Part shown: positions 25,554 to 33,150 of the stretch, piece by piece | Position numbering within the stretch: the stretch's first letter is position 1 | Layout: every line of letters starts with the position of its first letter | DNA from: Clostridium sp. chh4-2 | Lineage (GTDB): Bacteria; Bacillota; Clostridia; Lachnospirales; Lachnospiraceae | DNA length: 64,000 nt | Assembly (NCBI RefSeq): GCF_002899675.1 | Contig: NZ_PKUU01000001.1 | Location: 248,001 to 312,000, forward strand | Direction of reading: 5' to 3' | The notes under the pieces: generated by a model | Told to the model about the DNA's origin: nothing | Database searches by the model: none | What the model saw: only the letters and a program-made list of their open reading frames with translations | Translations under genes and position numbers: made by a program

Positions 25554-26090
25554 ATGAATACCATAGACGCTATTAAAACACGAAGAAGCATTCGCCGTTT
25601 TAAAGAGACTGCCGTCCCTCATTCTTTGCTGGAACAGATCGTCTCTGCTGCTTCATTTGCTCCATCCTGGAAGAATTCTCAGGTAACACGTTATATTGCT
25701 ATTGAGGATTCCAATTTAAAGAAGGCGATTGCCGACACCTGCTGTGGTGAGCATAACGCCTGTATTATAAAGCCAGCACCATTATTAGTCGCTACTACCT
25801 TAATTACAGGTCGTTCCGGTTATGAACGTGATGGCTCTTTTTCTACCATCCGGGGTGAAGCATGGCAGGCCTTTGACTGCGGAATCGCATGTCAGACCTT
25901 TTGCCTTGCGGCGAAAGAATTAGGACTTGACACAGTGATTCTGGGGCTTTATGATTTTGAGAAGGCATCTGCCCTCATTCAGGTTCCGGACGGTCAGCAG
26001 CTGATGGCTCTGATTGCCGTAGGCTATGGGGATGAAACTCCTGAAGCTCCGAAACGCAAACCATTAGAAACATTATTAACATACCGTTAA
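25554..26090 (+). CDS. Nitroreductase-family flavoprotein
   Basis: The 178-residue protein starts with AIKTRRSIRRFK, the FMN phosphate-binding segment of the family, and continues with AASFAPSWKNSQ and the C-terminal AVGYGDETPEAPKRKPLE. Such enzymes are FMN-dependent NAD(P)H oxidoreductases; the substrate here is unknown. AAGGAGG precedes the ATG. It lies 12 bp upstream of pyrB on the same strand, so it is probably co-transcribed with the aspartate transcarbamoylase genes, though it has no known role in pyrimidine synthesis. Confidence 0.88.
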   Translation: MNTIDAIKTRRSIRRFKETAVPHSLLEQIVSAASFAPSWKNSQVTRYIAIEDSNLKKAIADTCCGEHNACIIKPAPLLVATTLITGRSGYERDGSFSTIRGEAWQAFDCGIACQTFCLAAKELGLDTVILGLYDFEKASALIQVPDGQQLMALIAVGYGDETPEAPKRKPLETLLTYR

Positions 26091-26102
26091 AAGGAGATAG
26101 TT

Positions 26103-27026
26103 ATGAGACATTTATTAAACCCGCTGGACTTTACAGTGGAAGAAATTGATGAATTGCTGGAACTTGCAACAGATATCCAACACAATCTGCCGAAATACAG
26201 TCATGTATGTGACGGCAAAAAGATCGCAACTTTATTTTATGAGCCAAGCACCAGGACCCGTTTAAGTTTTGAAGCTGCTATGCTGAATTTAGGCGGCAAC
26301 GTGCTGGGCTTTTCTTCTGCCGATTCCAGCTCCGCTTCCAAAGGTGAGAGCGTTGCAGATACCATCCGCATGATCTCCTGCTATGCGGATATCGCAGCCA
26401 TGAGACATCCAAAAGAAGGTTCCGCCCTGGTTGCTTCCCAGGCTTCCCATATTCCGGTTATCAATGCAGGCGACGGCGGACATCAGCATCCGACTCAGAC
26501 ATTAACGGATCTGATGACAATCCGTTCTGAAAAGGGACGTTTGAACAATATGACCGTAGGTCTTTGCGGCGACTTAAAATTCGGCCGTACCGTACATTCT
26601 TTAATCAACGCCCTGGTTCGTTATCCAAACATCAAGTTCCTCCTGATCTCCCCTCCGGAACTGCGCATACCGGATTACATCCGCAAAGACGTTCTGGAAG
26701 CCAACCACATCGAGTTTGAGGAGATCGGTAATTTAGACGACGCCATGCCGGAACTGGACATTCTTTATATGACCCGTGTTCAGAAAGAGCGTTTCTTCAA
26801 CGAAGAAGATTATATCCGTTTAAAAGACTGCTACATCCTGAACAAGGAAAAGATGAAACTCGCTAAAGATGATATGTTCGTCCTTCACCCTCTTCCAAGG
26901 GTTAATGAGATTTCAACCGAAGTGGACAGCGATCCGAGAGCCGCCTACTTCAGACAGGCACAGTACGGAGTTTATGTGAGAATGGCCCTTATTATGACAC
27001 TTTTGGAGGTGAATAAACCATGTTAA
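26103..27026 (+). CDS. pyrB: Aspartate carbamoyltransferase catalytic subunit
   Basis: The 307-residue enzyme condenses carbamoyl phosphate and aspartate in pyrimidine synthesis. The carbamoyl-phosphate site [13 protein letters not shown] is present near residue 46, as are HPKEGSA and [15 protein letters not shown], and the aspartate-binding MTRVQKERF and [10 protein letters not shown]. Length is standard. Ribosome-binding site AAGGAGATAGTT. It overlaps pyrI by 7 bp, so the two subunits are made together. Confidence 0.97.
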   Translation: MRHLLNPLDFTVEEIDELLELATDIQHNLPKYSHVCDGKKIATLFYEPSTRTRLSFEAAMLNLGGNVLGFSSADSSSASKGESVADTIRMISCYADIAAMRHPKEGSALVASQASHIPVINAGDGGHQHPTQTLTDLMTIRSEKGRLNNMTVGLCGDLKFGRTVHSLINALVRYPNIKFLLISPPELRIPDYIRKDVLEANHIEFEEIGNLDDAMPELDILYMTRVQKERFFNEEDYIRLKDCYILNKEKMKLAKDDMFVLHPLPRVNEISTEVDSDPRAAYFRQAQYGVYVRMALIMTLLEVNKPC

Positions 27027-27445
27027 ATATCAGCGGATTAAAAGAAGGCGTGGTCTTAGACCACATTCAGGCCGGAAAAAGCCTGGATATCTACTATCAT
27101 TTAGGCCTGGACAAGCTGGAATGCCAGGTAGCCATCATTAAAAATGCCAAGAGCAGCAAAATGGGCAAAAAGGATATCATCAAAATTGACGGCGATCTGG
27201 AACATATCGATCTCAATGTGCTGGGTTATATCGATCACAATATCACGGTCAACATCATCCATGACAGCGTAATCTCTGAGAAACGCAGCTTAAAACTGCC
27301 GAAAAAGATTACGAACGTAATCCACTGCAAGAATCCTCGCTGCATCACATCCATTGAGCAGGAGCTTCCTCATATCTTCTACTTATCCGATGAGGAAACA
27401 GAAACCTACCGCTGCATGTACTGCGAAGAGAAATATTCCAAATAA
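27020..27445 (+). CDS. pyrI: Aspartate carbamoyltransferase regulatory subunit
   Basis: The 141-residue protein binds nucleotide effectors in its N-terminal domain and joins PyrB trimers through a C-terminal zinc domain, here with four cysteines in CKNPRC and CMYCEEKY. Presence of pyrI implies an allosteric enteric-type holoenzyme rather than the unregulated trimer of many bacilli. The start overlaps the end of pyrB. Confidence 0.95.
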   Translation: MLNISGLKEGVVLDHIQAGKSLDIYYHLGLDKLECQVAIIKNAKSSKMGKKDIIKIDGDLEHIDLNVLGYIDHNITVNIIHDSVISEKRSLKLPKKITNVIHCKNPRCITSIEQELPHIFYLSDEETETYRCMYCEEKYSK

Positions 27446-27459
27446 TCAGACGAAACACC

Positions 27460-27514
27460 GGAAAGAGAGAACCTGAAACGGCATAAAAGCCTGTGTTCCA
27501 GGTTCTCTCTTTCC
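27460..27514. terminator. Bidirectional terminator between pyrI and the LysR gene
   Basis: A 16-bp perfect stem, GGAAAGAGAGAACCTG with its complement (27460-27475 / 27499-27514), carries an inner ACGGC/GCCTGT hairpin and serves the two convergent genes. Confidence 0.75.
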
Positions 27515-27568
27515 ATCTGGTTTTGCCGATCCCGGGCCTTCAATGACACCTCATGATCTTATTACCCC

Positions 27569-28483
27569 TTATTCTCTAAACTTTTCTTTTGTAATCTCGA
27601 TAAACAGTTTCGCCGCATCCGACAGATAGACATTTTTCCGGTAGGCGATAACGAAATCCCATTCATTATTTCTTTTTCCCGCGGAACAAAACAGCAGTCG
27701 TTTTGGAGTATAGAAGTATTTTTCACACATATCGGTACAAAATCCTACTCCGATCCCTGAGGCGATGATGGAAAGCACGCTCTCCACGCTTTCAAGGGTT
27801 ATGATTTCCGGGGAAATGGTGGAATCCATCATGATTTTGTTTGCGATTTTTCTGGTCCGGAATTTGGAGTCCACCAGGAAAAACAACTCCTCTCCTAACT
27901 GGTTTACGTCAATCCAGGGATGCTTTCTGCCCTCTCTTGCTTCAACGTAACGTGACAGCTTGTTATCCGGCGAGATAGCCAAAACCACCTCTTCTTTGCA
28001 TATCTGTTCATAATTAAATCCGGCATAATACCCGTCCGTCACCGTATAAACGGCCAGATCGATCTTTCCGTCAATCAGCGCTTTATTTAATTCGGAAACT
28101 CCGTTTTCCACCACACGGATCTTATAATTGGGGTAACGCTTTTTAAACTCCGGCAGCGTATTGGGCAGCACATAACGCCCTCTGGTCGGCGTGATTCCGA
28201 TCGAAAGTCTGCCTCTGAAGTTTTGATTAATATCATTTAAATTATTTTGGAGCTGTCTGCTCAAATCCAGGATTTTGAAACCGGTTTCCACATACTGTTC
28301 TCCTGCATAAGTGAGGATCAGTCTGTTGTCCACCCGTTCAAACAGCTTAGTCTGGAGCCGTTTCTCCAGATTCTGCAGGAATTTACTGATTGACGGCTGT
28401 GTGATATCCAATGCCCGCGCCGCGCCTGAAAGTGTCTGATTATCTCTAATTGCCACCACATACTGTATCTCTCTAAAATCCAT
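27569..28483 (-). CDS. LysR-family transcriptional regulator
   Basis: The ~304-residue protein has an N-terminal winged helix-turn-helix (SGAARALDITQPSISKFLQNLE) and a two-lobed effector domain beginning about residue 90. ATG at 28483 follows GGAGGGG. It is transcribed divergently from a hydrolase and a CitMHS-family transporter, and the shared intergenic region contains a LysR-type inverted repeat, so it most likely controls those genes in response to their substrate. The ligand is not identifiable. Confidence 0.92.
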   Translation of the reverse strand: MDFREIQYVVAIRDNQTLSGAARALDITQPSISKFLQNLEKRLQTKLFERVDNRLILTYAGEQYVETGFKILDLSRQLQNNLNDINQNFRGRLSIGITPTRGRYVLPNTLPEFKKRYPNYKIRVVENGVSELNKALIDGKIDLAVYTVTDGYYAGFNYEQICKEEVVLAISPDNKLSRYVEAREGRKHPWIDVNQLGEELFFLVDSKFRTRKIANKIMMDSTISPEIITLESVESVLSIIASGIGVGFCTDMCEKYFYTPKRLLFCSAGKRNNEWDFVIAYRKNVYLSDAAKLFIEITKEKFRE

Positions 28484-28529
28484 AAGCCCCTCCAATCCTT
28501 TCTTTTTCCCAGTATACCACACTTATAAC

Positions 28530-28555
28530 TTTAAGCTATAAAAAGTATGCTTAAA
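28530..28555. promoter_or_regulatory. LysR-type operator in divergent promoter region
   Basis: TTTAAGC (28530-28536) and GCTTAAA (28549-28555) form a perfect inverted repeat with a 12-bp A/T centre. It sits just upstream of the -35 of the plus-strand promoter, the usual place of a LysR recognition site. Confidence 0.6.
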
Positions 28556-28562
28556 CTCTGGA

Positions 28563-28591
28563 TTTACAGCAATATTACCATATAGTAAGAT
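28563..28591 (+). promoter_or_regulatory. Promoter of hydrolase-transporter operon
   Basis: TTTACA (28563-28568) and TAAGAT (28586-28591) have a 17-bp spacer, and the start codon lies 31 bp downstream. The LysR-type inverted repeat ends 7 bp before the -35. Confidence 0.6.
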
Positions 28592-28621
28592 AAGTCCAAG
28601 AGATTTCAGGAGGTAAAATTG

Positions 28622-29440
28622 ATGATAAAAGGCTATTTGACTACCAGCGACAGAGCAAGAATTTACTATGAGGACCGAGGAACCGGAATACCCATTCTTT
28701 TCGTTCCCGGCCACATGTGCACCACCAAATTTTTTGAAAAAAATGCAGAGGTGCTGGAAAAAGATTACCGGGTGGTAACATTTGACCCGAGAGGTTTCGG
28801 CAATTCTTCTAAAGTGCTTCACGGAAATGACATTGAACGCCATGCGGACGATATCAAAGAGCTGATCGATCTTTTAGACTTAAAGGACGTAATCCTGTTG
28901 GGATGGTCTTTGGAAGGCAGCACCGTAGTCACTTATGCGGACAAATACAACTCCTACCGTTTAAAAGGCCTGGGACTGATCGACTGCTGCCTGTTCCCCT
29001 TCTCTCCCGAAGACTGGAACTCTTATAATTCCAAAAATTACAATATGGATGACTGGAATCAAAAATACCGGCTGTGGATCACAGATCCGGAGGTTTATTT
29101 TGATAATTTCATCCAGAGAATTGATAAATATCTCACGCAGGAAGAGATTTCCATGGTACGCACAGAGATTTCTAAAACTCCACCCTGGATCGGGTTTGCA
29201 ATTCATTCCGACTGGTGCCACACCAATGCGGAACCATTGTTAAAAAATCTTACGGTTCCGGTTTACATCGCCAGCGGCTGTTCCAAAGGGCACACACCTT
29301 CCATGGGCCGTCATTACAATGAAGTGATTCCTACTTATCATGAGCTCCATGAATTTGAGAACGGGGGCCATATCTTATTCTGGGTAGAACATGAAAAGTT
29401 CAATCGGACATTGGGGAGTTTTATATCAAAGATATCTTAA
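28622..29440 (+). CDS. Alpha/beta-fold hydrolase
   Basis: The 272-residue protein has the alpha/beta-hydrolase layout: oxyanion-hole segment FVPGHMCTT, strand-turn DPRGFGNSS, nucleophile elbow LLGWSLEGS and a C-terminal histidine in NGGHILFWVEH. The elbow reads G-W-S-L-E-G, so the usual final glycine of GxSxG is a glutamate, though the next residue is Gly. ATG at 28622 follows AGGAGG; an in-frame TTG directly before it is less likely. It is co-directional with a CitMHS transporter 31 bp downstream. A plausible job is opening a lactone or ester of the transported acid; this is inference. Confidence 0.85.
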   Translation: MIKGYLTTSDRARIYYEDRGTGIPILFVPGHMCTTKFFEKNAEVLEKDYRVVTFDPRGFGNSSKVLHGNDIERHADDIKELIDLLDLKDVILLGWSLEGSTVVTYADKYNSYRLKGLGLIDCCLFPFSPEDWNSYNSKNYNMDDWNQKYRLWITDPEVYFDNFIQRIDKYLTQEEISMVRTEISKTPPWIGFAIHSDWCHTNAEPLLKNLTVPVYIASGCSKGHTPSMGRHYNEVIPTYHELHEFENGGHILFWVEHEKFNRTLGSFISKIS

Positions 29441-29471
29441 TCTATTGACAATTCACAAATAGGAGGGTTTT

Positions 29472-30776
29472 ATGTTAGCAATTATTGGGTATGCCATAAT
29501 TATTGTTATGATGTTTTTGATCCTGAAGGATAAGGCTTTACCAGCCACTTGTTTTGTATTCCTGCCGATCATTGGGGCGGTCATTGCAGGATTCAGCATT
29601 ACGGATATTTCCGGTTTTGTATCAAAAGGCGTGGGTACCACCTGGGCCACCGCTATTCTGTTCGTATTTTCCATCTTATATTTCGGAATTATGAACTATG
29701 CCGGCCTTTTTGATAAGCTGGTGGATTATTTATTAAAGGTAGCAGGCAATAACGTCACCATGATCCTGCTGGCAACTGCCATTATCGCCATTATCGGCCA
29801 TATCGACGGAGCGACCACCTCCACTTACCTTATCACTATCCCGGTTATGCTCCCGATCTTTAAGAAAATGAAACTGCGTCCGACGGTTCTTCTGCTCATT
29901 GTCAGCTCAGCCACCGGAGTCATGAACCTGGTTCCATGGGGAGGGCCTACCATCCGTGCAGCCACCGCAATCGGCCAGGACGCCACCCAATTATGGGTCA
30001 GCATGATTCCCATGCAGGTATTTGGAATCGTCTGTACGTTATCTCTCGCCGTTTACTTCAGCTTTGTCGAAAAGAAACGTCTGGCTAAAGCAGGTGAAGC
30101 GGGCATCGTTGTGGATTTATCCAAGGACAGCGGACGCATAGAAGAAACCGACCTTTCCATGAAACGTCCTAAATTGTTATGGTTCAACCTTTTACTTACC
30201 ATTATAATCATCGTTTTATTAGTTAAAAACATATTCCCGGCTTACGCGGTATTCATGTTCGGAATGTTAATCGCCATCGCTGTCAACTACCCGGATTTAA
30301 AGATGCAGCAGACCATCATCCATGATTTAGCCGGAGGCTCCATCGGCCTGGTTGTCACATTAATCGGCGCAGGCGTATTCTTAGGCATCTTTGTCAATAC
30401 AGGCATGATTGACGCAATGTCACAGGTATTAATTCATTTGCTCCCAGGCAGCCTGCAGAAATATCTCCATCTCATCATCGGAGCCTTAGGCGCGCCAATG
30501 GGCATGATCATGGGACCGGATCCTTATTATTATGGAGTGCTTCCGTTAATCAGCGAAACCGTCGCCCGTTTCGGCGTGACACCGGATCAGGTTGCTCACG
30601 CGATGTTAATTGGAGAAAATGTTGCTCTCGCAGTCAGCCCCTGCGTTCCAACCACCTTCTTGGCAATGGGCCTTGCCGGAGTAGAATTGAAAGACCATAT
30701 CAAATTCTCCTTCAAATGGCTATGGGGAATCAGCATCCTCATGTTAGTTTTCGCAGTCTTATTTAACATTATATAA
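29472..30776 (+). CDS. CitMHS-family carboxylate transporter
   Basis: The 434-residue protein has about 12 hydrophobic segments. Segments such as FSILYFGIMNYAGLFD, GHIDGATTSTYLITIPVMLP and GVMNLVPWGGPTIRA match the CitM / CitH group, which imports metal-citrate complexes or related hydroxy-acids with protons or cations. The hydrophilic loop around residues 205-235 is where the two halves join. It follows the hydrolase gene with AGGAGGG before the ATG. Its substrate may be citrate or a similar acid. A giant inverted-repeat element begins 8 bp after its stop codon. Confidence 0.85.
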   Translation: MLAIIGYAIIIVMMFLILKDKALPATCFVFLPIIGAVIAGFSITDISGFVSKGVGTTWATAILFVFSILYFGIMNYAGLFDKLVDYLLKVAGNNVTMILLATAIIAIIGHIDGATTSTYLITIPVMLPIFKKMKLRPTVLLLIVSSATGVMNLVPWGGPTIRAATAIGQDATQLWVSMIPMQVFGIVCTLSLAVYFSFVEKKRLAKAGEAGIVVDLSKDSGRIEETDLSMKRPKLLWFNLLLTIIIIVLLVKNIFPAYAVFMFGMLIAIAVNYPDLKMQQTIIHDLAGGSIGLVVTLIGAGVFLGIFVNTGMIDAMSQVLIHLLPGSLQKYLHLIIGALGAPMGMIMGPDPYYYGVLPLISETVARFGVTPDQVAHAMLIGENVALAVSPCVPTTFLAMGLAGVELKDHIKFSFKWLWGISILMLVFAVLFNII

Positions 30777-30784
30777 TAAGATAC

Positions 30785-31078
30785 GCCGGAAAGAAGGGGA
30801 TGCCCAGGCAGGCGGGGAAAGTATTGAGCCAAATGGGATTCGGGATTCGCCCCTAAGATGTACTAAGACCCGCAAGAACTAAAAGAGACAGGGCGCGCCC
30901 ATTCGCAGTAAACTCTTGATGACTTTGCTGCTCAAGGGGCGCTTAGAAACTGATTCGGAATTCAGTTTCTACCTGTCTCTTTTTGTCCTTGTGGATCTAA
31001 GTACATCTAAGGGGTTCCATACGATCCCATTTGGCTCAATACTTTCCCCGTCTGCCTGGGCATCCCCTTCTTTCCGGC
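30785..31078 (-). repeat. Giant foldback element, copy A
   Basis: The 294-bp inverted repeat has outer arms of 53 bp with a single G-U mismatch (30786-30838 with 31025-31077). Inside lie an asymmetric internal loop, a three-way junction with side hairpin (30944-30953 / 30962-30971, loop ATTCCGAA on the minus strand), and an apical hairpin (30905-30912 / 30924-30931) with loop GTCATCAAGAG on the minus strand. Core and junction match copies B and C when read on the minus strand. No protein is encoded. It starts 8 bp after the CitMHS stop codon. Function is unknown; a structured RNA or a mobile foldback unit are both possible. Confidence 0.85.
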
Positions 31079-31328
31079 TGTTGCTTGGCTAGCTAAGGAT
31101 AAAAAAGATTTGGTGAATGCGGGAGTAAGTTTTTACATAAACCATGAAGTCTTTTTCAAAAATGCCTTCACCATTTAATGTAAAGGGTGAGGTCATTTTG
31201 CGAAATGACTTGATGATTAAAGTAAAATCCGAAGACATTTCTGAAACTCCCTTAACGATCTGTGTAAATGTGATTCTACATAAATACCTACGCACCAATA
31301 TTGTTTTTAACCAAGCCAGCGAAAACCA
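31079..31328. repeat. Linkers and short repeats shared by elements A and B
   Basis: A 50-bp linker next to copy A (GGCTAGCTAAGGATAAAAAA, then GATTTGGTGAATGC) is closely matched beside copy C and more loosely beside copy B. Between the linkers (about 31130-31280) are degenerate repeats around TTTACAT / TTTAATGTAAAGGGTGA and small hairpins such as GTCATTT-N4-AAATGAC (31192-31209). Plus-strand reading frames here are short, have no coding character and end inside copy B, so no gene is called. Confidence 0.65.
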
Positions 31329-31679
31329 GCCCGGAATCGGGAGGCGGAACCGGAAGCCAAAGGTCGGAGGGGCCGTCCGGGCCGGGGAAGGAAGATGCAG
31401 CCAAATGGGATCGTATGGAACCCCTTTAGAACTACTTAGTCCCGTGAGGACAGAACGAGGCAGGTAGAACCTGATTTCGGTGTCAGGTTCTAAAGCGCCA
31501 CTGAGCAGCGAAGTCATAAAGAGTTCACTGCGAATGGCGCTGGCCTGCCTCGTTCTGTCCTTACGGGTCTTAGTAGTTCTTAGGGGCGAATCCCGAATCC
31601 CATTTGGCTACATCTTCCTTCCCCGGCCCGGACGGCCCCTCCGACCTTTGGCTTCCGGTTCCGCCTCCCGATTCCGGGC
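31329..31679 (+). repeat. Giant foldback element, copy B
   Basis: The 351-bp inverted repeat has perfect outer arms of 59 bp (31329-31387 with 31621-31679), GC-rich and different in sequence from those of A and C. The inside matches them: side hairpin TAGAACCTGA / TCAGGTTCTA (31465-31474 / 31483-31492), then GCGCC...GGCGC (31495-31499 / 31536-31540) enclosing a YYTGA / GAAT internal loop and an apical stem (31505-31512 / 31524-31531) with loop GTCATAAAGAG. It is oriented opposite to copy A and ends 48 bp before the convergent PRPP-synthetase-like stop codon. Confidence 0.85.
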
Positions 31680-31727
31680 GTCCCCCTTTCGCCAGCTCAG
31701 TTAAATAACAATTTTGTGCATTGATTT

Positions 31728-32540
31728 TTATTGCAGGTGAATTACTTCGATTTCGGGGATCGTATAATTTCTTATAATGCTGTCGCTGGTGTAGATCTTT
31801 GATATGGAACTGTTTTCTCTTACAATATCGTATTTAATTACGTTATTCTCACAGTGGGCTACCCACAGCGCGATATCGGAAACGCCTCTCTGTCTCATGA
31901 TGTTGGCCGCCCTCAATACGGTTCCTCCGGTGCAGCAGATATCGTCTATGATTAGAATCCGCTTTCCGGTCAGGCTCAGATTCTTATTAAACAGCTCATA
32001 ACTGATGATCTCTCTGCTGTCGTCTAAGACCCTTTGTTTTTGCCCATAGAAGTATGGAATCTCATCGTTGGCACAGACATTTAGTCTCTTTGGATATTTC
32101 TTCATGGCTCCTGCATCTGGGAAAAACAGATAATCGGGCTGAAACAGCCGTCTCACCTCATCAATATAAGGATTAATGTCCAGCTCGACCACATGATGTA
32201 TCAGATCGGCTATTCCGTGGGAATGATTGTCCAAGGTATAGATATGTGAGAAATTCAGCCGGTTGATGATATTGGCAAACAGTTTCAGACTGTATACGTA
32301 CCCGTCAATCGGGCGGTCCATGCGCCCGTATGGGACATACAGCATGGTCAGTTCAATCTCAGCTCCAGGTTCCTTATCTCTTATAAACTCTACGGCAAAC
32401 TGGAGATCCGTAATGTCTTTATTATCCTGAAAAAACAATTCGATTCTGTTAAGATCCGGCTTCACTGCAGCCGGTTTATAAGAAACTTCACCGTTGCTGA
32501 ACTGCTCGCTTCCGAAAATTCTGTTATTTACCTTTATCAT
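31728..32540 (-). CDS. Ribose-phosphate pyrophosphokinase-like protein
   Basis: The ~270-residue protein resembles PRPP synthetase. It has YVPYGRMDRPIDG, corresponding to the flexible-loop region, and a PRPP-binding loop LIIDDICCTGGT near the C terminus. It is shorter than standard Prs (about 310-320 residues), its N-terminal substrate motifs are divergent, and it stands alone. It may be a phosphoribosyltransferase-like relative rather than the main PRPP synthetase. ATG at 32540 follows GGGAGGAAGACC; a longer in-frame form begins 30 bp upstream without a good site. Confidence 0.75.
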   Translation of the reverse strand: MIKVNNRIFGSEQFSNGEVSYKPAAVKPDLNRIELFFQDNKDITDLQFAVEFIRDKEPGAEIELTMLYVPYGRMDRPIDGYVYSLKLFANIINRLNFSHIYTLDNHSHGIADLIHHVVELDINPYIDEVRRLFQPDYLFFPDAGAMKKYPKRLNVCANDEIPYFYGQKQRVLDDSREIISYELFNKNLSLTGKRILIIDDICCTGGTVLRAANIMRQRGVSDIALWVAHCENNVIKYDIVRENSSISKIYTSDSIIRNYTIPEIEVIHLQ

Positions 32541-32641
32541 GGTCTTCCTCCCGTTGTTCCTTATCTTCACTTTCTTCTATATTTATCTTCCATTTACCCT
32601 TACTTGCACTGCATGTTCGCATTTATTCTTTCCGTATTCGA

Positions 32642-32704
32642 AAAACCCGAAATAAATACAGAAATCTCTTATCAAATTGGATTTCTTAATTTATTTCGGG
32701 TTTT
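32642..32704 (-). terminator. Terminator of rnpB
   Basis: AAAACCCGAAATAAAT (32642-32657) pairs with 32689-32704 around an inner GAAATC/GATTTC hairpin. On the minus strand it lies 32 bp past the RNase P RNA. T-rich flanks on both sides make it potentially bidirectional. Confidence 0.8.
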
Positions 32705-32736
32705 CAAACAGACATTATCTGCATATATCATTTTTA

Positions 32737-33084
32737 GTTTGAGCAAGACGATAAGCCGGGTTATGTCGTTGGATGGCCATCTATCTAGGTCTGCCGTCGC
32801 CGGCAGACTCAAGCGACCTACCCGGAAACAGACGGGCCGCCTTATGTTTCCTGTTCGGTCTTGCTTCGGATGGGGTTTACATATGCCCCGGCTGTTACCA
32901 GCCAGGCGGTAGTCTCTTACACTGCCCTTCCACCCTTACATGTTTCCATGCGGTATATTTCTGTTGCACTATCCCTGGAGTCGCCTCCGCCAGACGTTAT
33001 CTGGCATCCTGCCCTGTGAAGCCCGGACTTTCCTCATCTGCAACCTTTCGGTATCACAGCTGCGGCCACCTGTCTTACTCAAAC
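32737..33084 (-). ncRNA. rnpB: RNase P RNA (bacterial)
   Basis: The catalytic RNA of RNase P, which trims tRNA 5' ends. The ends pair as P1 (GTTTGAGTAAGAC with GTCTTGCTCAAAC). The universally conserved blocks are present on the minus strand: GAGGAAAGTCCGGGC, ACAGGGCAGG, AGAGACTACCGCC, AGATAGATGGCC and ACATAACCCGGCTTATC. Length of about 348 nt is normal. It has its own terminator at 32642-32704. Confidence 0.95.
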
Positions 33085-33150
33085 TAAAACAGTTTATCAC
33101 AATTTTATATCTGGTGTCAACTGATTATTCTGCTTGTTTATGTTCTCACC

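Noticed and set aside
30785..31078. Hammerhead ribozyme, group II intron or insertion sequence as explanation of the foldback elements
   Set aside because: No CUGAUGA/GAAA core, no domain V-like hairpin with maturase, and no transposase reading frame. The conserved part is a junction core, not simple terminal repeats.
31144..31467. Plus-strand ORF of 107 codons between and into the giant hairpins
   Set aside because: It runs through short repeats and the arm of element B, has biased basic composition without a domain, and lacks a ribosome-binding site.
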